Source: a virus
Virus record (IMG/VR): IMGVR_UViG_3300043425_001171
Coordinates: 1 to 44,048 of that record
DNA length: 44,048 nucleotides
Reading direction: 5' to 3' (one strand)
Shown here: positions 22,273 to 29,418 of the stretch, piece by piece
How positions within the stretch are numbered: position 1 is the stretch's first letter
How the letters are laid out: the number at the start of each line of letters is the position of its first letter
Notes under the pieces: model-generated
Database searches by the model: none
Seen by the model: only the letters and a program-made list of their open reading frames with translations
Told to the model about the DNA's origin: nothing
Position numbers and translations under genes: made by a program

Positions 22273-24074
22273 CAGGCGACTCCGATAGCTCTCAAAGCAA
22301 GATATTGGGTGTTTGCCGACTCGTCGAACGCGAGCGACGCGGCCGTGAGCGACTGCAGGGTGGCGTCGGGCAGCCGCTGCGGGGCGTAGCGGATTCGGAC
22401 GACGCCGCCACCGTTGAGGTTAGCCCCGCCAACCATCGCGCCCAGTTCGATCCGGGTGACGGCCGGGCCTGCACCAGCAGCCGCAGCGACGACCGTGGGC
22501 CGCCCTGCGTGCGACAAGGCGAGTTCCCCGTTTTGGTACGCGACCGCGACGCGACGAACCGCTCCCGGCGTGAACGCGTTGTCGGTCGTGTAGCGCACCA
22601 GCGCCGACGCCACCTGCTGCTCGGAGGTCATCTGCCCGTCGGTCGGTCGCGCGAACACCGCGGTGTAGTTTGCAATTGTGCCGTCGGTCAGCGCGGCCAG
22701 TATCCGCGACGAAACGCCTGCAGCGCCGTTCAGCAGCGCGTCCACGATGAGCGTGCCCGCAGCTTGATTCAGCGCCCCGCCGAGAATGATCGGGGCGTCC
22801 ACCGCCCGCGTCGCCGCCGCCCCGAACGTCAAAATCGGGGAGGTGGCGAAGGCGCCCTGCTCTAGCTGCGGGCACCAGAACTCCACCGTTCCCGTGCCGC
22901 CCGCGGCTTCGTTCATGACCGCAGCGTTCGCCGACGCACCCGACGACGCAACGGGAAGGGAAAACCGCTGCCACGTAGCACCGGCTTGGAAGTCCGCCGA
23001 GATGATGTCGGCCGCGCCGTCGTAGACCTTTAGTCGAAACTTCTTTGAGGTTGCCGAGCGAGCGAACACCGTAAGCGTCCGGGCGCCGGCCGCGACGGGG
23101 ATTAACTGGTACACCTGCGACGTGTTGCTGACGCCGAACGTGACGGAGCGCGCGTTCAGCGTTCCGTCCGGCGAGGTCACTGCACCGCCGACCGTTGGCG
23201 CGTTGAGTGTCAACCACGTAGCGGCTTGGCTGAGATCCGCCGACCACAGCAGCAGATTCGTCCGCGCCTCCTCACTCCGCAGCCCATACGCCCCGATGTC
23301 GCTCAGCCAGTCGATCGCGGGGGCGTAGACGGCGGTGGTGGTGGTGGGGACGTAGACCGTCGACGTGCCGAGGCTGAGATTCGCGAACGACAGGTCGATG
23401 TATTGCCCTACGCCGATCGCCACCGATTGGTCGGCCGTCGCCGGGTAAACGACCATTCGGTAGTTCGCCGCAGCCTTAACGTCGAGCGTCAGGGCGCAGT
23501 CGACCGTGCCATCCGCATTGACCGTCGTCGTCGCCGAAACGTGAGAAACGTTCGTTCCGGAAACGGACTGAGTGCCGAGGGCGCCCGTCGCAAGGTTGAA
23601 GAACGTGCCGTTGGCGTGAGCGGAGAAGTCGCTAAGCTGGATATAGCCCCAGCCGACGTTGCCTGCCTTGGCCCTGATCCGCATCGTCACTCGCTGAACC
23701 TGAAGCGCGATGTCGGTCGAATACAGGTACGCGGACGCGGCGCTCGTGACCTGCAACCGATTGCCCGTCGCCGACGAAGCGACCTTCGTCCAGTACGCGT
23801 CGGAGAAGTTGTCGGAGCGCTGCAACAGGTTATGCGCCGCGAACTCCCACGCCCCGTCCACGCGCTGCTGCATCGCCACCGACGCCCGCGCGCTCGCCTG
23901 GATCCGCGCGCCGGCCGTGCCGGGAATGCGCCAGCCGCCGGACGCGTACGACGCCGGGTCGAGCATCGCCGAACGGATGGCTGCGGCGGTCGCGTCGATG
24001 GCCCAGGCCGGCCCGGTGTCGCGCCGCTGCGCGATGACGCCAATCCGACCGACGCGGCCAGCTCGTAACAGCAT
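22272..24074 (-). CDS. Head-associated appendage with two carbohydrate-binding-like modules (600 aa)
   Basis: Two modules are visible. One, at about residues 82-245, starts HNLLQRSDNFSDAYWTKV. The other, at about 272-430, starts TNLLLWSADLSQAATW, and its later part includes a conserved FWCPQLEQGAFATSPI. These have the pattern of CBM-like domains in phage appendages. The C-terminal half (residues 430-600) looks like a further lectin-like fold (RILAALTDGTIANYTAVFARPTDGQ). The N-terminal 80 residues show RRDTGPAWAIDATAAAIRSAMLDPASYASG. It lies between the small capsid-linked gene and the 428-aa appendage and overlaps the latter's start, so it is probably a head spike or fibre. Confidence 0.68.
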   Translation of the reverse strand: MLLRAGRVGRIGVIAQRRDTGPAWAIDATAAAIRSAMLDPASYASGGWRIPGTAGARIQASARASVAMQQRVDGAWEFAAHNLLQRSDNFSDAYWTKVASSATGNRLQVTSAASAYLYSTDIALQVQRVTMRIRAKAGNVGWGYIQLSDFSAHANGTFFNLATGALGTQSVSGTNVSHVSATTTVNADGTVDCALTLDVKAAANYRMVVYPATADQSVAIGVGQYIDLSFANLSLGTSTVYVPTTTTAVYAPAIDWLSDIGAYGLRSEEARTNLLLWSADLSQAATWLTLNAPTVGGAVTSPDGTLNARSVTFGVSNTSQVYQLIPVAAGARTLTVFARSATSKKFRLKVYDGAADIISADFQAGATWQRFSLPVASSGASANAAVMNEAAGGTGTVEFWCPQLEQGAFATSPILTFGAAATRAVDAPIILGGALNQAAGTLIVDALLNGAAGVSSRILAALTDGTIANYTAVFARPTDGQMTSEQQVASALVRYTTDNAFTPGAVRRVAVAYQNGELALSHAGRPTVVAAAAGAGPAVTRIELGAMVGGANLNGGGVVRIRYAPQRLPDATLQSLTAASLAFDESANTQYLALRAIGVA

Positions 24075-24075
24075 G

Positions 24076-24417
24076 TCAGGAGACCGGCCGCTCGTAGAGG
24101 AACCCGGCCGCGCTCGCCTGGATCACAGCGACGCGATCCCCCGGCGCGGCGATGAGATACTCGGGCGAGTTCGCGGGCAGGTAGAACGACGTGTTAACGA
24201 CCGCCACCGGTGTAGGCGCGATCTCGACCCAGCAGTCCACAGTCGAGACCAGGCGGACCGCGGTCGTGCCACTCGGGAACGCCGTGCCGCTGGCCGCGCT
24301 GCTGGAACCGATAGCGATCGCCTCGCCCGCGCCCTGCGCGCGGCGACACACATCGGCCTGCTCGACCGCAGCGAACGAATTCGCCTCCCGGTTGTACCTG
24401 TACATCTCGCCCGCCAT
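24076..24417 (-). CDS. Hypothetical head-region protein (113 aa)
   Basis: The product is MAGEMYRYNREANSFAAVEQADVCRRAQGAGEAIAIGSSSAASGTAFPSGTTAVRLVSTVDCWVEIAPTPVAVVNTSFYLPANSPEYLIAAPGDRVAVIQASAAGFLYERPVS, a beta-rich pattern that looks like a small surface or decoration protein. It has AAGGAG 7 nt before the ATG and ends 1 nt before the 600-aa gene. No family name can be given. Confidence 0.65.
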   Translation of the reverse strand: MAGEMYRYNREANSFAAVEQADVCRRAQGAGEAIAIGSSSAASGTAFPSGTTAVRLVSTVDCWVEIAPTPVAVVNTSFYLPANSPEYLIAAPGDRVAVIQASAAGFLYERPVS

Positions 24418-24463
24418 CTGTACTCCTTATCGCTTCATCGGGTCAGTAGTTGCGCCGGATCCG

Positions 24464-24664
24464 TCAGGGAGCCGGCGGCGGGGCCGGGGCAGCCGGCGGC
24501 GGGGCCGGCTCCGCCAGGGCACGCAGCGCGCCGCTCGCCAGCAGCGTCCGCACCGCGTCGTCCGGCAGCGTGCTGATATCGCCGCCGATATCGATCCGCT
24601 CGCCGTCGTGCTCGATCGGCGACACGCACTCGCAACCGCTCGCGAGACTTTTGGTCTTGGCCAT
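24464..24664 (-). CDS. Small hypothetical protein (66 aa) after the capsid gene
   Basis: The product is MAKTKSLASGCECVSPIEHDGERIDIGGDISTLPDDAVRTLLASGALRALAEPAPPPAAPAPPPAP. It has a short beta part (IEHDGERIDIGGDI), a helix (LPDDAVRTLLASGALRAL) and a Pro/Ala tail, a pattern I have seen near phage capsid genes. AGGAG lies 8 nt before the ATG. It follows the major capsid gene after a hairpin. Function is unknown. Confidence 0.72.
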   Translation of the reverse strand: MAKTKSLASGCECVSPIEHDGERIDIGGDISTLPDDAVRTLLASGALRALAEPAPPPAAPAPPPAP

Positions 24665-24685
24665 CTTCGACTCCTGGAAGTAACA

Positions 24686-24715
24686 CGGGCTGGCGCCCCG
24701 AAGAGCGCCGGCCCG
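24686..24715. other. Hairpin between capsid gene and the 66-aa gene
   Basis: CGGGCTGGCGC (24686-24696) pairs with GCGCCGGCCCG (24705-24715), with one G-T wobble and an 8-nt loop. No T-tract follows, so it may protect the 3' end of the capsid message instead of terminating transcription. It lies directly downstream of the capsid gene in the minus direction. Confidence 0.55.
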
Positions 24716-24743
24716 CCTCGGCCATCAGGCCTATGGGCTCAGG

Positions 24744-25715
24744 TCAGGCGACCGCGTTCTGGAAGAAGTACGCGACGTCGTTCGCCGCGATCACTTCCCG
24801 CACGCTCTCGCCGACGCGCACGCGCTCGCCGCCGCGCAGACCGATCGACGAGTCGTTGCCGATCGTTCCGGCGATCCGGCTGCCCCATTGGGCCGTGAAG
24901 CCGAAGGTCATCGTGTTCTCGGTCCCGGCGAGGACCGGCGCACGGTAGATCAGCGCGGCATGCTTGCCCCACAGCCGACCCATGCTCGGGGTCTGGCCCA
25001 GCTTGGCCGAGTTGACCCAGCCCTGACCGACGACGACTTCCTCGATCTCCAGCACCTCGGCCAGCGCCTGGCGCGATACCGGAGAGCCGCCGGCACCGGC
25101 GTTGCCGCCGGCCGGGAAGATGGCCGCCGCCGCGCGCGGATGCTGACGCAGCGACGTCCACACCGCCTGACCGAGCACCAGGACGTTCGGCCTATAGATC
25201 GGCACGTCCAACGCGTTCAGCAAAGCGGTGATCGGGTCGCTGTTCGCCCGGTCCGACCACTGCGAGGTCCCCGACAGCGTGGTGCGGTTGGCTGCAGGGT
25301 AGGTGCCCAGCGTGAACAGCAGGTTCGCGACGCGCTGCTCGCGATCCAGCGCGACGAGCTCGGACAGCAGCTCGGTCGATCGCATCCGCGGGTCGATGCC
25401 ATTGCCGCCGGTGAGCGCGGCAGCGGCCCGGGCGCTCTCGACGTCCATACCAGCGACGCGATCGTCCAGACCGTAGTCGATGCACGACGAGGTCTGCTCG
25501 GTCGCGGTCCAGTCGATTTCGTTCGGCGCCGACTTGCGGCCGACCCGGGTATCCGGGATGGTGAACGAGTCGGCCAGCGTGTGCTGTGACCACTTGAACT
25601 GCTGCGACCCCACCGGGATGCGCGGCAGGACCGTGTCTGCGATGTATCGCTGGTTCCGGTACGCGATCGCGATCGCGGTCAGCTCCGGCTGTACGACAAA
25701 AGGCGCTTGTGCCAT
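24744..25715 (-). CDS. Major capsid protein (323 aa)
   Basis: The N-terminus MAQAPFVVQPELTAIAIAYRNQRYIADTVLPRIPVGSQQFKWSQHTLADSFTIPDTRVGRKSAPNEIDWTATEQTSSCIDYGLDDRV is a known major capsid pattern. Later come LGTYPAANRTTLSGTSQWSDRANSDPITAL, VLVLGQAVWTSLRQHP and the closing GRLWGKHAALIYRAPVLAGTENTMTFGFTAQW. The ribosome site AGGAG is 8 nt upstream. It comes after the decoration and protease/scaffold genes, the order of lambda C-Nu3-D-E. Fold inferred: HK97-like. No maturation cleavage site is apparent. Confidence 0.9.
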   Translation of the reverse strand: MAQAPFVVQPELTAIAIAYRNQRYIADTVLPRIPVGSQQFKWSQHTLADSFTIPDTRVGRKSAPNEIDWTATEQTSSCIDYGLDDRVAGMDVESARAAAALTGGNGIDPRMRSTELLSELVALDREQRVANLLFTLGTYPAANRTTLSGTSQWSDRANSDPITALLNALDVPIYRPNVLVLGQAVWTSLRQHPRAAAAIFPAGGNAGAGGSPVSRQALAEVLEIEEVVVGQGWVNSAKLGQTPSMGRLWGKHAALIYRAPVLAGTENTMTFGFTAQWGSRIAGTIGNDSSIGLRGGERVRVGESVREVIAANDVAYFFQNAVA

Positions 25716-25746
25716 GTTGGAATCTCCTGTTGATCAGGTTGCGCCG

Positions 25747-26121
25747 TCAGCCCTGAATCTGGCCGACCGACAGCAGAACGGGGATGACGTCGCCCGAGAC
25801 GCCCGAGATGAGCGCCATTCCGATCACGCCATTGTTCGTCCCGGCCGCAGGCGCCGCCGCGACGCCTTGGCCGGTCGCGTCCGAGGTGATCCGCTGCCCT
25901 CGGGTCACCGTGCCGCCCAGCTTCACGTCGGCGATTCCCTCGTGGATAACGTCGATTCGCTCGCCGAGGGCTGCATCCAGCCGAGAGCTGACGCCGACCA
26001 GCAGGTCGGTCGCGGCAGCGCCCTGGATGACGCTGAAGTCGGCAGCGCCGAACTTCACGATCCGATTGCCAGCGATTGCGGCTTCGGCGAGGTACGACTT
26101 GGTCAGACCGTTGAGAGCCAT
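25747..26121 (-). CDS. Head decoration protein (124 aa)
   Basis: MALNGLTKSYLAEAAIAGNRIVKFGAADFSVIQGAAATDLLVGVSSRLDAALGERIDVIHEGIADVKLGGTVTRGQRITSDATGQGVAAAPAAGTNNGVIGMALISGVSGDVIPVLLSVGQIQG is a typical small capsid cementing or decoration protein. Its beta strands and the DVKLGGTVTRGQRITSDATGQ motif resemble the DUF2190-type family. AGGAG sits 8 nt before the ATG. It precedes the capsid gene and would stabilise the shell, as gpD does in lambda. Confidence 0.85.
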   Translation of the reverse strand: MALNGLTKSYLAEAAIAGNRIVKFGAADFSVIQGAAATDLLVGVSSRLDAALGERIDVIHEGIADVKLGGTVTRGQRITSDATGQGVAAAPAAGTNNGVIGMALISGVSGDVIPVLLSVGQIQG

Positions 26122-26123
26122 GG

Positions 26124-26591
26124 TCAGATCTCCTGCATGACGTGGGCGACGGCCTCGGCCGCCGACACGCGACGGCCGGCTGCAGCCTGCGTCGCCTGGT
26201 AGTCCGCCGCGCGTGCGGCGATGTCCTGCGCGGCCGCCTTCGGCCGCTCGCTGCCGGCGTCGGCCGGCTTGTCGGCCGGCGCGGCCGCTGCCTTGACCGG
26301 TTCCGGCGCCTGTTCGCGAATCTGCTTCAGCGCGGAGGCCTGCTCGGCCTTCTGCGCCTGCACGATCGCTGCAGCGACGTCACCGGCAGTCGACCGGCCG
26401 TCGAACTTCGCCGCCTCGACGATCGCCTCGTAGCCGCGCATGGCCACGCCCTCGATCGCCTGGATGCGCTCGCGCTCGGCTTGCGCGCCCTGCTTGACAC
26501 CTTCGTCGCGACCTTCGGCGCGCAGCGCCTCCGCGACGGCCGGGTGCTCGGCCTTGATCACCTCTGCAGTGATCGGCTTGGCTTCCGCCAT
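26124..26591 (-). CDS. Nested scaffold protein (Nu3-like, internal start)
   Basis: Inside the protease gene, in the same frame, a perfect AGGAGG (plus CCTCCT 26597-26602) lies 5 nt before ATG 26591, and a second ATG lies at 26594. Starting at 26591 gives a 155-residue, highly helical, charged Ala/Glu-rich protein that consists only of the scaffold region. This copies the lambda C/Nu3 arrangement. Such a strong ribosome site in the middle of a gene is unlikely to be accidental. The exact start of the two ATGs is uncertain. Confidence 0.8.
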   Translation of the reverse strand: MAEAKPITAEVIKAEHPAVAEALRAEGRDEGVKQGAQAERERIQAIEGVAMRGYEAIVEAAKFDGRSTAGDVAAAIVQAQKAEQASALKQIREQAPEPVKAAAAPADKPADAGSERPKAAAQDIAARAADYQATQAAAGRRVSAAEAVAHVMQEI

Positions 26592-27509
26592 CATGTCCTC
26601 CTGGACGTTGACTCGACCCACAGGCTCTGGCGCACCGGCCGTCACCACTCGCGAGTCCCGGCGCACCGAGTACTCGCCCGAAGCCAGCTGGGCGATCAGG
26701 GCATCGCGCGACAGCACACCGTCTGCCAAGCCCGCCTCGACCGCCTGCCGGCCGATGAAAATCCGTCCATCAGCCATCTCGGCTAGGACGGTCCGTACGT
26801 CGACGCCACGGCCGGCGGCCACCGCGTCGACGAACACCTCGTAGACCGCGTCGACCTGCTGCTGCAGCGTCGCCCGGCCCTCCTCGGACAGCGGCTCGTA
26901 CGAGCTCGCGATCCGCTTGTACTTGCCCGCCGTGATCTCGGTGGTCTTCACGCCGCGCGCTGCTTCGGCGCGACTCATGTCCACGTGCGTCGCGACGACA
27001 CCGATCGAGCCGAGCACCGTCGTGCCGTTGGCGACATACACGCGATCCGCGGCCGTCGCGATCCAGTAGGCGCCGCTCGCCATCGTGCCGGCCGTCCACG
27101 CGACCACGGGCTTGTCGGCCGCAGCGGCACTGACTGCGTCGGCGACCTCGGGCACGCCCTGCACGGAGCCGCCAGGCGAGTCGATGTCGAGCAGGATGGC
27201 CCGAACGTACGGGTCGCCCGCGGCCTCGCGCACCTGGCGCTCGAGCACCTGCGCCGAGACGCCGCCCGAAACCTGCATGAACAGGTTGGCCTTCGGCGCG
27301 ATCACGCCGTCGACCTGGATGATCGCGACGCCGTCCTGCACTGCGTAGTCGCGGGTCTGGTTGTTCGCGAGCGGCTGGCCGATACGAGCCTCGAGAGCCT
27401 TCAGGTCGACCTTTTCGCCACGCAGGTGGGTCGCGTAGATGTCGCGGATCTCGACCAGCTTGTCGGGCATCAACGCCCAGGGCGAGGTGACGATATCGAT
27501 CAGTCGCAT
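26124..27509 (-). CDS. S49-family prohead protease with C-terminal scaffold (C-like, 461 aa)
   Basis: Residues 52-300 are an S49 (SppA-like) serine protease: DIDSPGGSVQGVPE, the nucleophile Ser145 in GTMASGAYWI, and the Lys in ITAGKYKRI (about 196-198) as general base. Residues 307-461 are Ala/Glu/Lys-rich and helical (EQASALKQIREQAPEPVKAAAAPADKPAD), as expected of scaffold. In lambda gpC this protease matures the portal region and shares its C-terminus with the scaffold Nu3. The gene follows the portal gene by 2 nt. Confidence 0.92.
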   Translation of the reverse strand: MRLIDIVTSPWALMPDKLVEIRDIYATHLRGEKVDLKALEARIGQPLANNQTRDYAVQDGVAIIQVDGVIAPKANLFMQVSGGVSAQVLERQVREAAGDPYVRAILLDIDSPGGSVQGVPEVADAVSAAAADKPVVAWTAGTMASGAYWIATAADRVYVANGTTVLGSIGVVATHVDMSRAEAARGVKTTEITAGKYKRIASSYEPLSEEGRATLQQQVDAVYEVFVDAVAAGRGVDVRTVLAEMADGRIFIGRQAVEAGLADGVLSRDALIAQLASGEYSVRRDSRVVTAGAPEPVGRVNVQEDMMAEAKPITAEVIKAEHPAVAEALRAEGRDEGVKQGAQAERERIQAIEGVAMRGYEAIVEAAKFDGRSTAGDVAAAIVQAQKAEQASALKQIREQAPEPVKAAAAPADKPADAGSERPKAAAQDIAARAADYQATQAAAGRRVSAAEAVAHVMQEI

Positions 27510-27511
27510 GC

Positions 27512-29194
27512 TCAGTCCTCGCTGCCCGGCTGCACGCGCGCCGGCGCGCGGTCGCTCTCGGAGTCCGTCAGGTCCTCCGCGTCGTCTTCCGGATCAGCTG
27601 GATCGGTCGCGTCCTCGCTGTCGTCGGATTCGGGTGCCGGCGCGGGGGCCGCCGCCGGCGCGCTCGAGATCGGGCCGATTCCCTTCTCGCGCATCAGCGC
27701 GGCCTCGCGTGACTTCTGGTCGAGCGTCGCCGACCAGTCGGTGCCGTACAGCTGCATTTCCGCCTGCTCCCGCGTAGCCAGGCCCGCGTCGATCGCTTTC
27801 GTCCAGCCCTCGACTTCCTTCACCGGGTCGATCGCCCCCGGCGAGTCGCCCGTCCACTGCGCGCGGCAGTACGCGGCGCGCAGCAGCGGGTCGCGGAAGA
27901 ACCCGGGCGCCGTCACACGCCCGAGCGCCACGGCTTCCTCCATCCAGGCCTCGAAGACCGGCTGGCAGAACGACTTCCGCAGCCAGTCGCGGCGCATGCG
28001 GAAAAAGATGTACGCGTCGAGCAGCGCAGCGCGCGCAGCGGAATAGCTCGAGGTGAAGTGCTTCAGCATCACCTCGAACGGCAGCTCGAGGCCGACAGCG
28101 ATCTGCCGCAGGATGGCCTGCACGAACGGATCAAACGCCGGGTTCGGACGCCCGGGATTCACCACGTTCGCCTTCTCGCCCGGCGACAGCCCGACGATCG
28201 CGCCGCTGTCGAGCCGGACGTCCTCGCTGCCGGGCTGGGGCACGCCATCGCCATCGGTACCGGCGAGCAGCGGGTTCTGCTCGGGCGCGTCGCTCTCGAT
28301 GAATACGGTGAGCATCCCCGAGATCACCGCAGCCATGATCTCGGCGTCGGTGTAGCGACCCAGCTGCCTGAGCAGTTCGATCACCGGCGCCAGGTGCGGC
28401 ACGCCGCGGGTCTGGCCGGGCCTCAGCACGCGGTAGTGGTGCAGCATCGCCGGCATGCCGCGCGGCGTCGCGGCCGGCACCCAGCGCCCGTCTTTCGAAT
28501 TCGCCAGCGTCAGGCCGCCCGGGTGCCGGTCATACACCCAGTAGCGCATCGCCGCGCCGGTCTGCGGCGAGAGCTCGACGCCTTGCACCATCACGTCGGA
28601 GTCCATCTTCCCCGCCGGATTGCCGACGCGGTCCGCCTCGAGGATCTGCAGCGCGAGCCGATACGGCAGGTTCGCGCGGCGCACCATCGGGAGCGCTGTG
28701 AACGCGTCGCCCGACTCCAGCGTCGAGCGGAACACGAGCTCCTGGAGCCCGTAGAAGTCCAGCCGGCCGGACAGGTCGCACCACGGCGACTCGGCCCAGA
28801 GCAGCCACTCCGCCTCGACCTCGGCACGCCACGCAGCGGCGCGCTCCTCATCCCAGCCGAGCACAGCCCGATTCGGCCGCAGCTGCAGCGCGAGACCCGT
28901 GCCCACCGTGCGCGTCACGATCGTGTGCAGCGCGCCGCCGGCGAGCGCGTGGTTGCGCGCGAGATCCCGCGACCGCGCCCGCAGCTGCGGCAGGCTGCCG
29001 ACGATGTCCGCGTCGGCACTGCGGCCCCAGGTGAACCACGAACGCATCGAGCGCGCCACCTCGGACGCCCCGGTGTAACCCCCCGTCATCGCCTGGAATG
29101 CACGCGCGTGCACACGCCGCTGCCCGGCGACCGGATCCCACCAGTTGACGACCCGGTCCGCCAGCGTCAGGCGGACGTCGAGGCCGCGCGTCAT
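27512..29194 (-). CDS. Portal protein (lambda B-like, 560 aa)
   Basis: Family features include RRVHARAFQAMTGGYTGASEVARSMRSWFTWGRSADADIVGSLPQLRARSRDLARNHALAGGALHTIVTRTVGTGLALQ at the N-terminus. Also present are WLLWAESPWCDLSGRLDFYGLQELVFRSTLESGDAF, the core LALQILEADRVGNP, HYRVLRPGQTRGVPHLAPVIELLRQLGRYTDAEIMAAVIS and LPFEVMLKHFTSSYSAARAALLDA. These are lambda-type portal hallmarks. The C-terminal 70 residues are acidic and low-complexity (Asp/Glu/Ala/Pro). It forms the dodecameric DNA channel. The start ATG overlaps the W-like gene stop. Confidence 0.93.
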   Translation of the reverse strand: MTRGLDVRLTLADRVVNWWDPVAGQRRVHARAFQAMTGGYTGASEVARSMRSWFTWGRSADADIVGSLPQLRARSRDLARNHALAGGALHTIVTRTVGTGLALQLRPNRAVLGWDEERAAAWRAEVEAEWLLWAESPWCDLSGRLDFYGLQELVFRSTLESGDAFTALPMVRRANLPYRLALQILEADRVGNPAGKMDSDVMVQGVELSPQTGAAMRYWVYDRHPGGLTLANSKDGRWVPAATPRGMPAMLHHYRVLRPGQTRGVPHLAPVIELLRQLGRYTDAEIMAAVISGMLTVFIESDAPEQNPLLAGTDGDGVPQPGSEDVRLDSGAIVGLSPGEKANVVNPGRPNPAFDPFVQAILRQIAVGLELPFEVMLKHFTSSYSAARAALLDAYIFFRMRRDWLRKSFCQPVFEAWMEEAVALGRVTAPGFFRDPLLRAAYCRAQWTGDSPGAIDPVKEVEGWTKAIDAGLATREQAEMQLYGTDWSATLDQKSREAALMREKGIGPISSAPAAAPAPAPESDDSEDATDPADPEDDAEDLTDSESDRAPARVQPGSED

Positions 29195-29418
29195 CCGGGC
29201 AGCCCGAACCGCATGCGGCCGCGCGTCGAGCCAGCCGCCGACTCGAGCCGCGCGATCTGCGACGACAGGACGTCGATCTGCTGGCGGACCTCCGACAGGT
29301 CGGCGCGCTGCATCCGCCGGTCGCCCAACTGGTACGACTGGCCGCTGAGGATCTTCGCCTCGGCCTCCAGGTACAGCGTCAGGCGATCGCGCAGCTGCTG
29401 CAGGGTCTGTGCGGTCAT
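29191..29418 (-). CDS. Head-tail joining protein W-like (75 aa)
   Basis: The product is MTAQTLQQLRDRLTLYLEAEAKILSGQSYQLGDRRMQRADLSEVRQQIDVLSSQIARLESAAGSTRGRMRFGLPG. The helical hairpin with LYLEAEAKILSGQSYQLGDRRMQRADL is a standard pattern of phage proteins encoded between terminase and portal, usually named gpW or DUF6148-like. It overlaps both neighbours by 4 nt. In lambda gpW joins the packaged head to the tail connector. Confidence 0.88.
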   Translation of the reverse strand: MTAQTLQQLRDRLTLYLEAEAKILSGQSYQLGDRRMQRADLSEVRQQIDVLSSQIARLESAAGSTRGRMRFGLPG

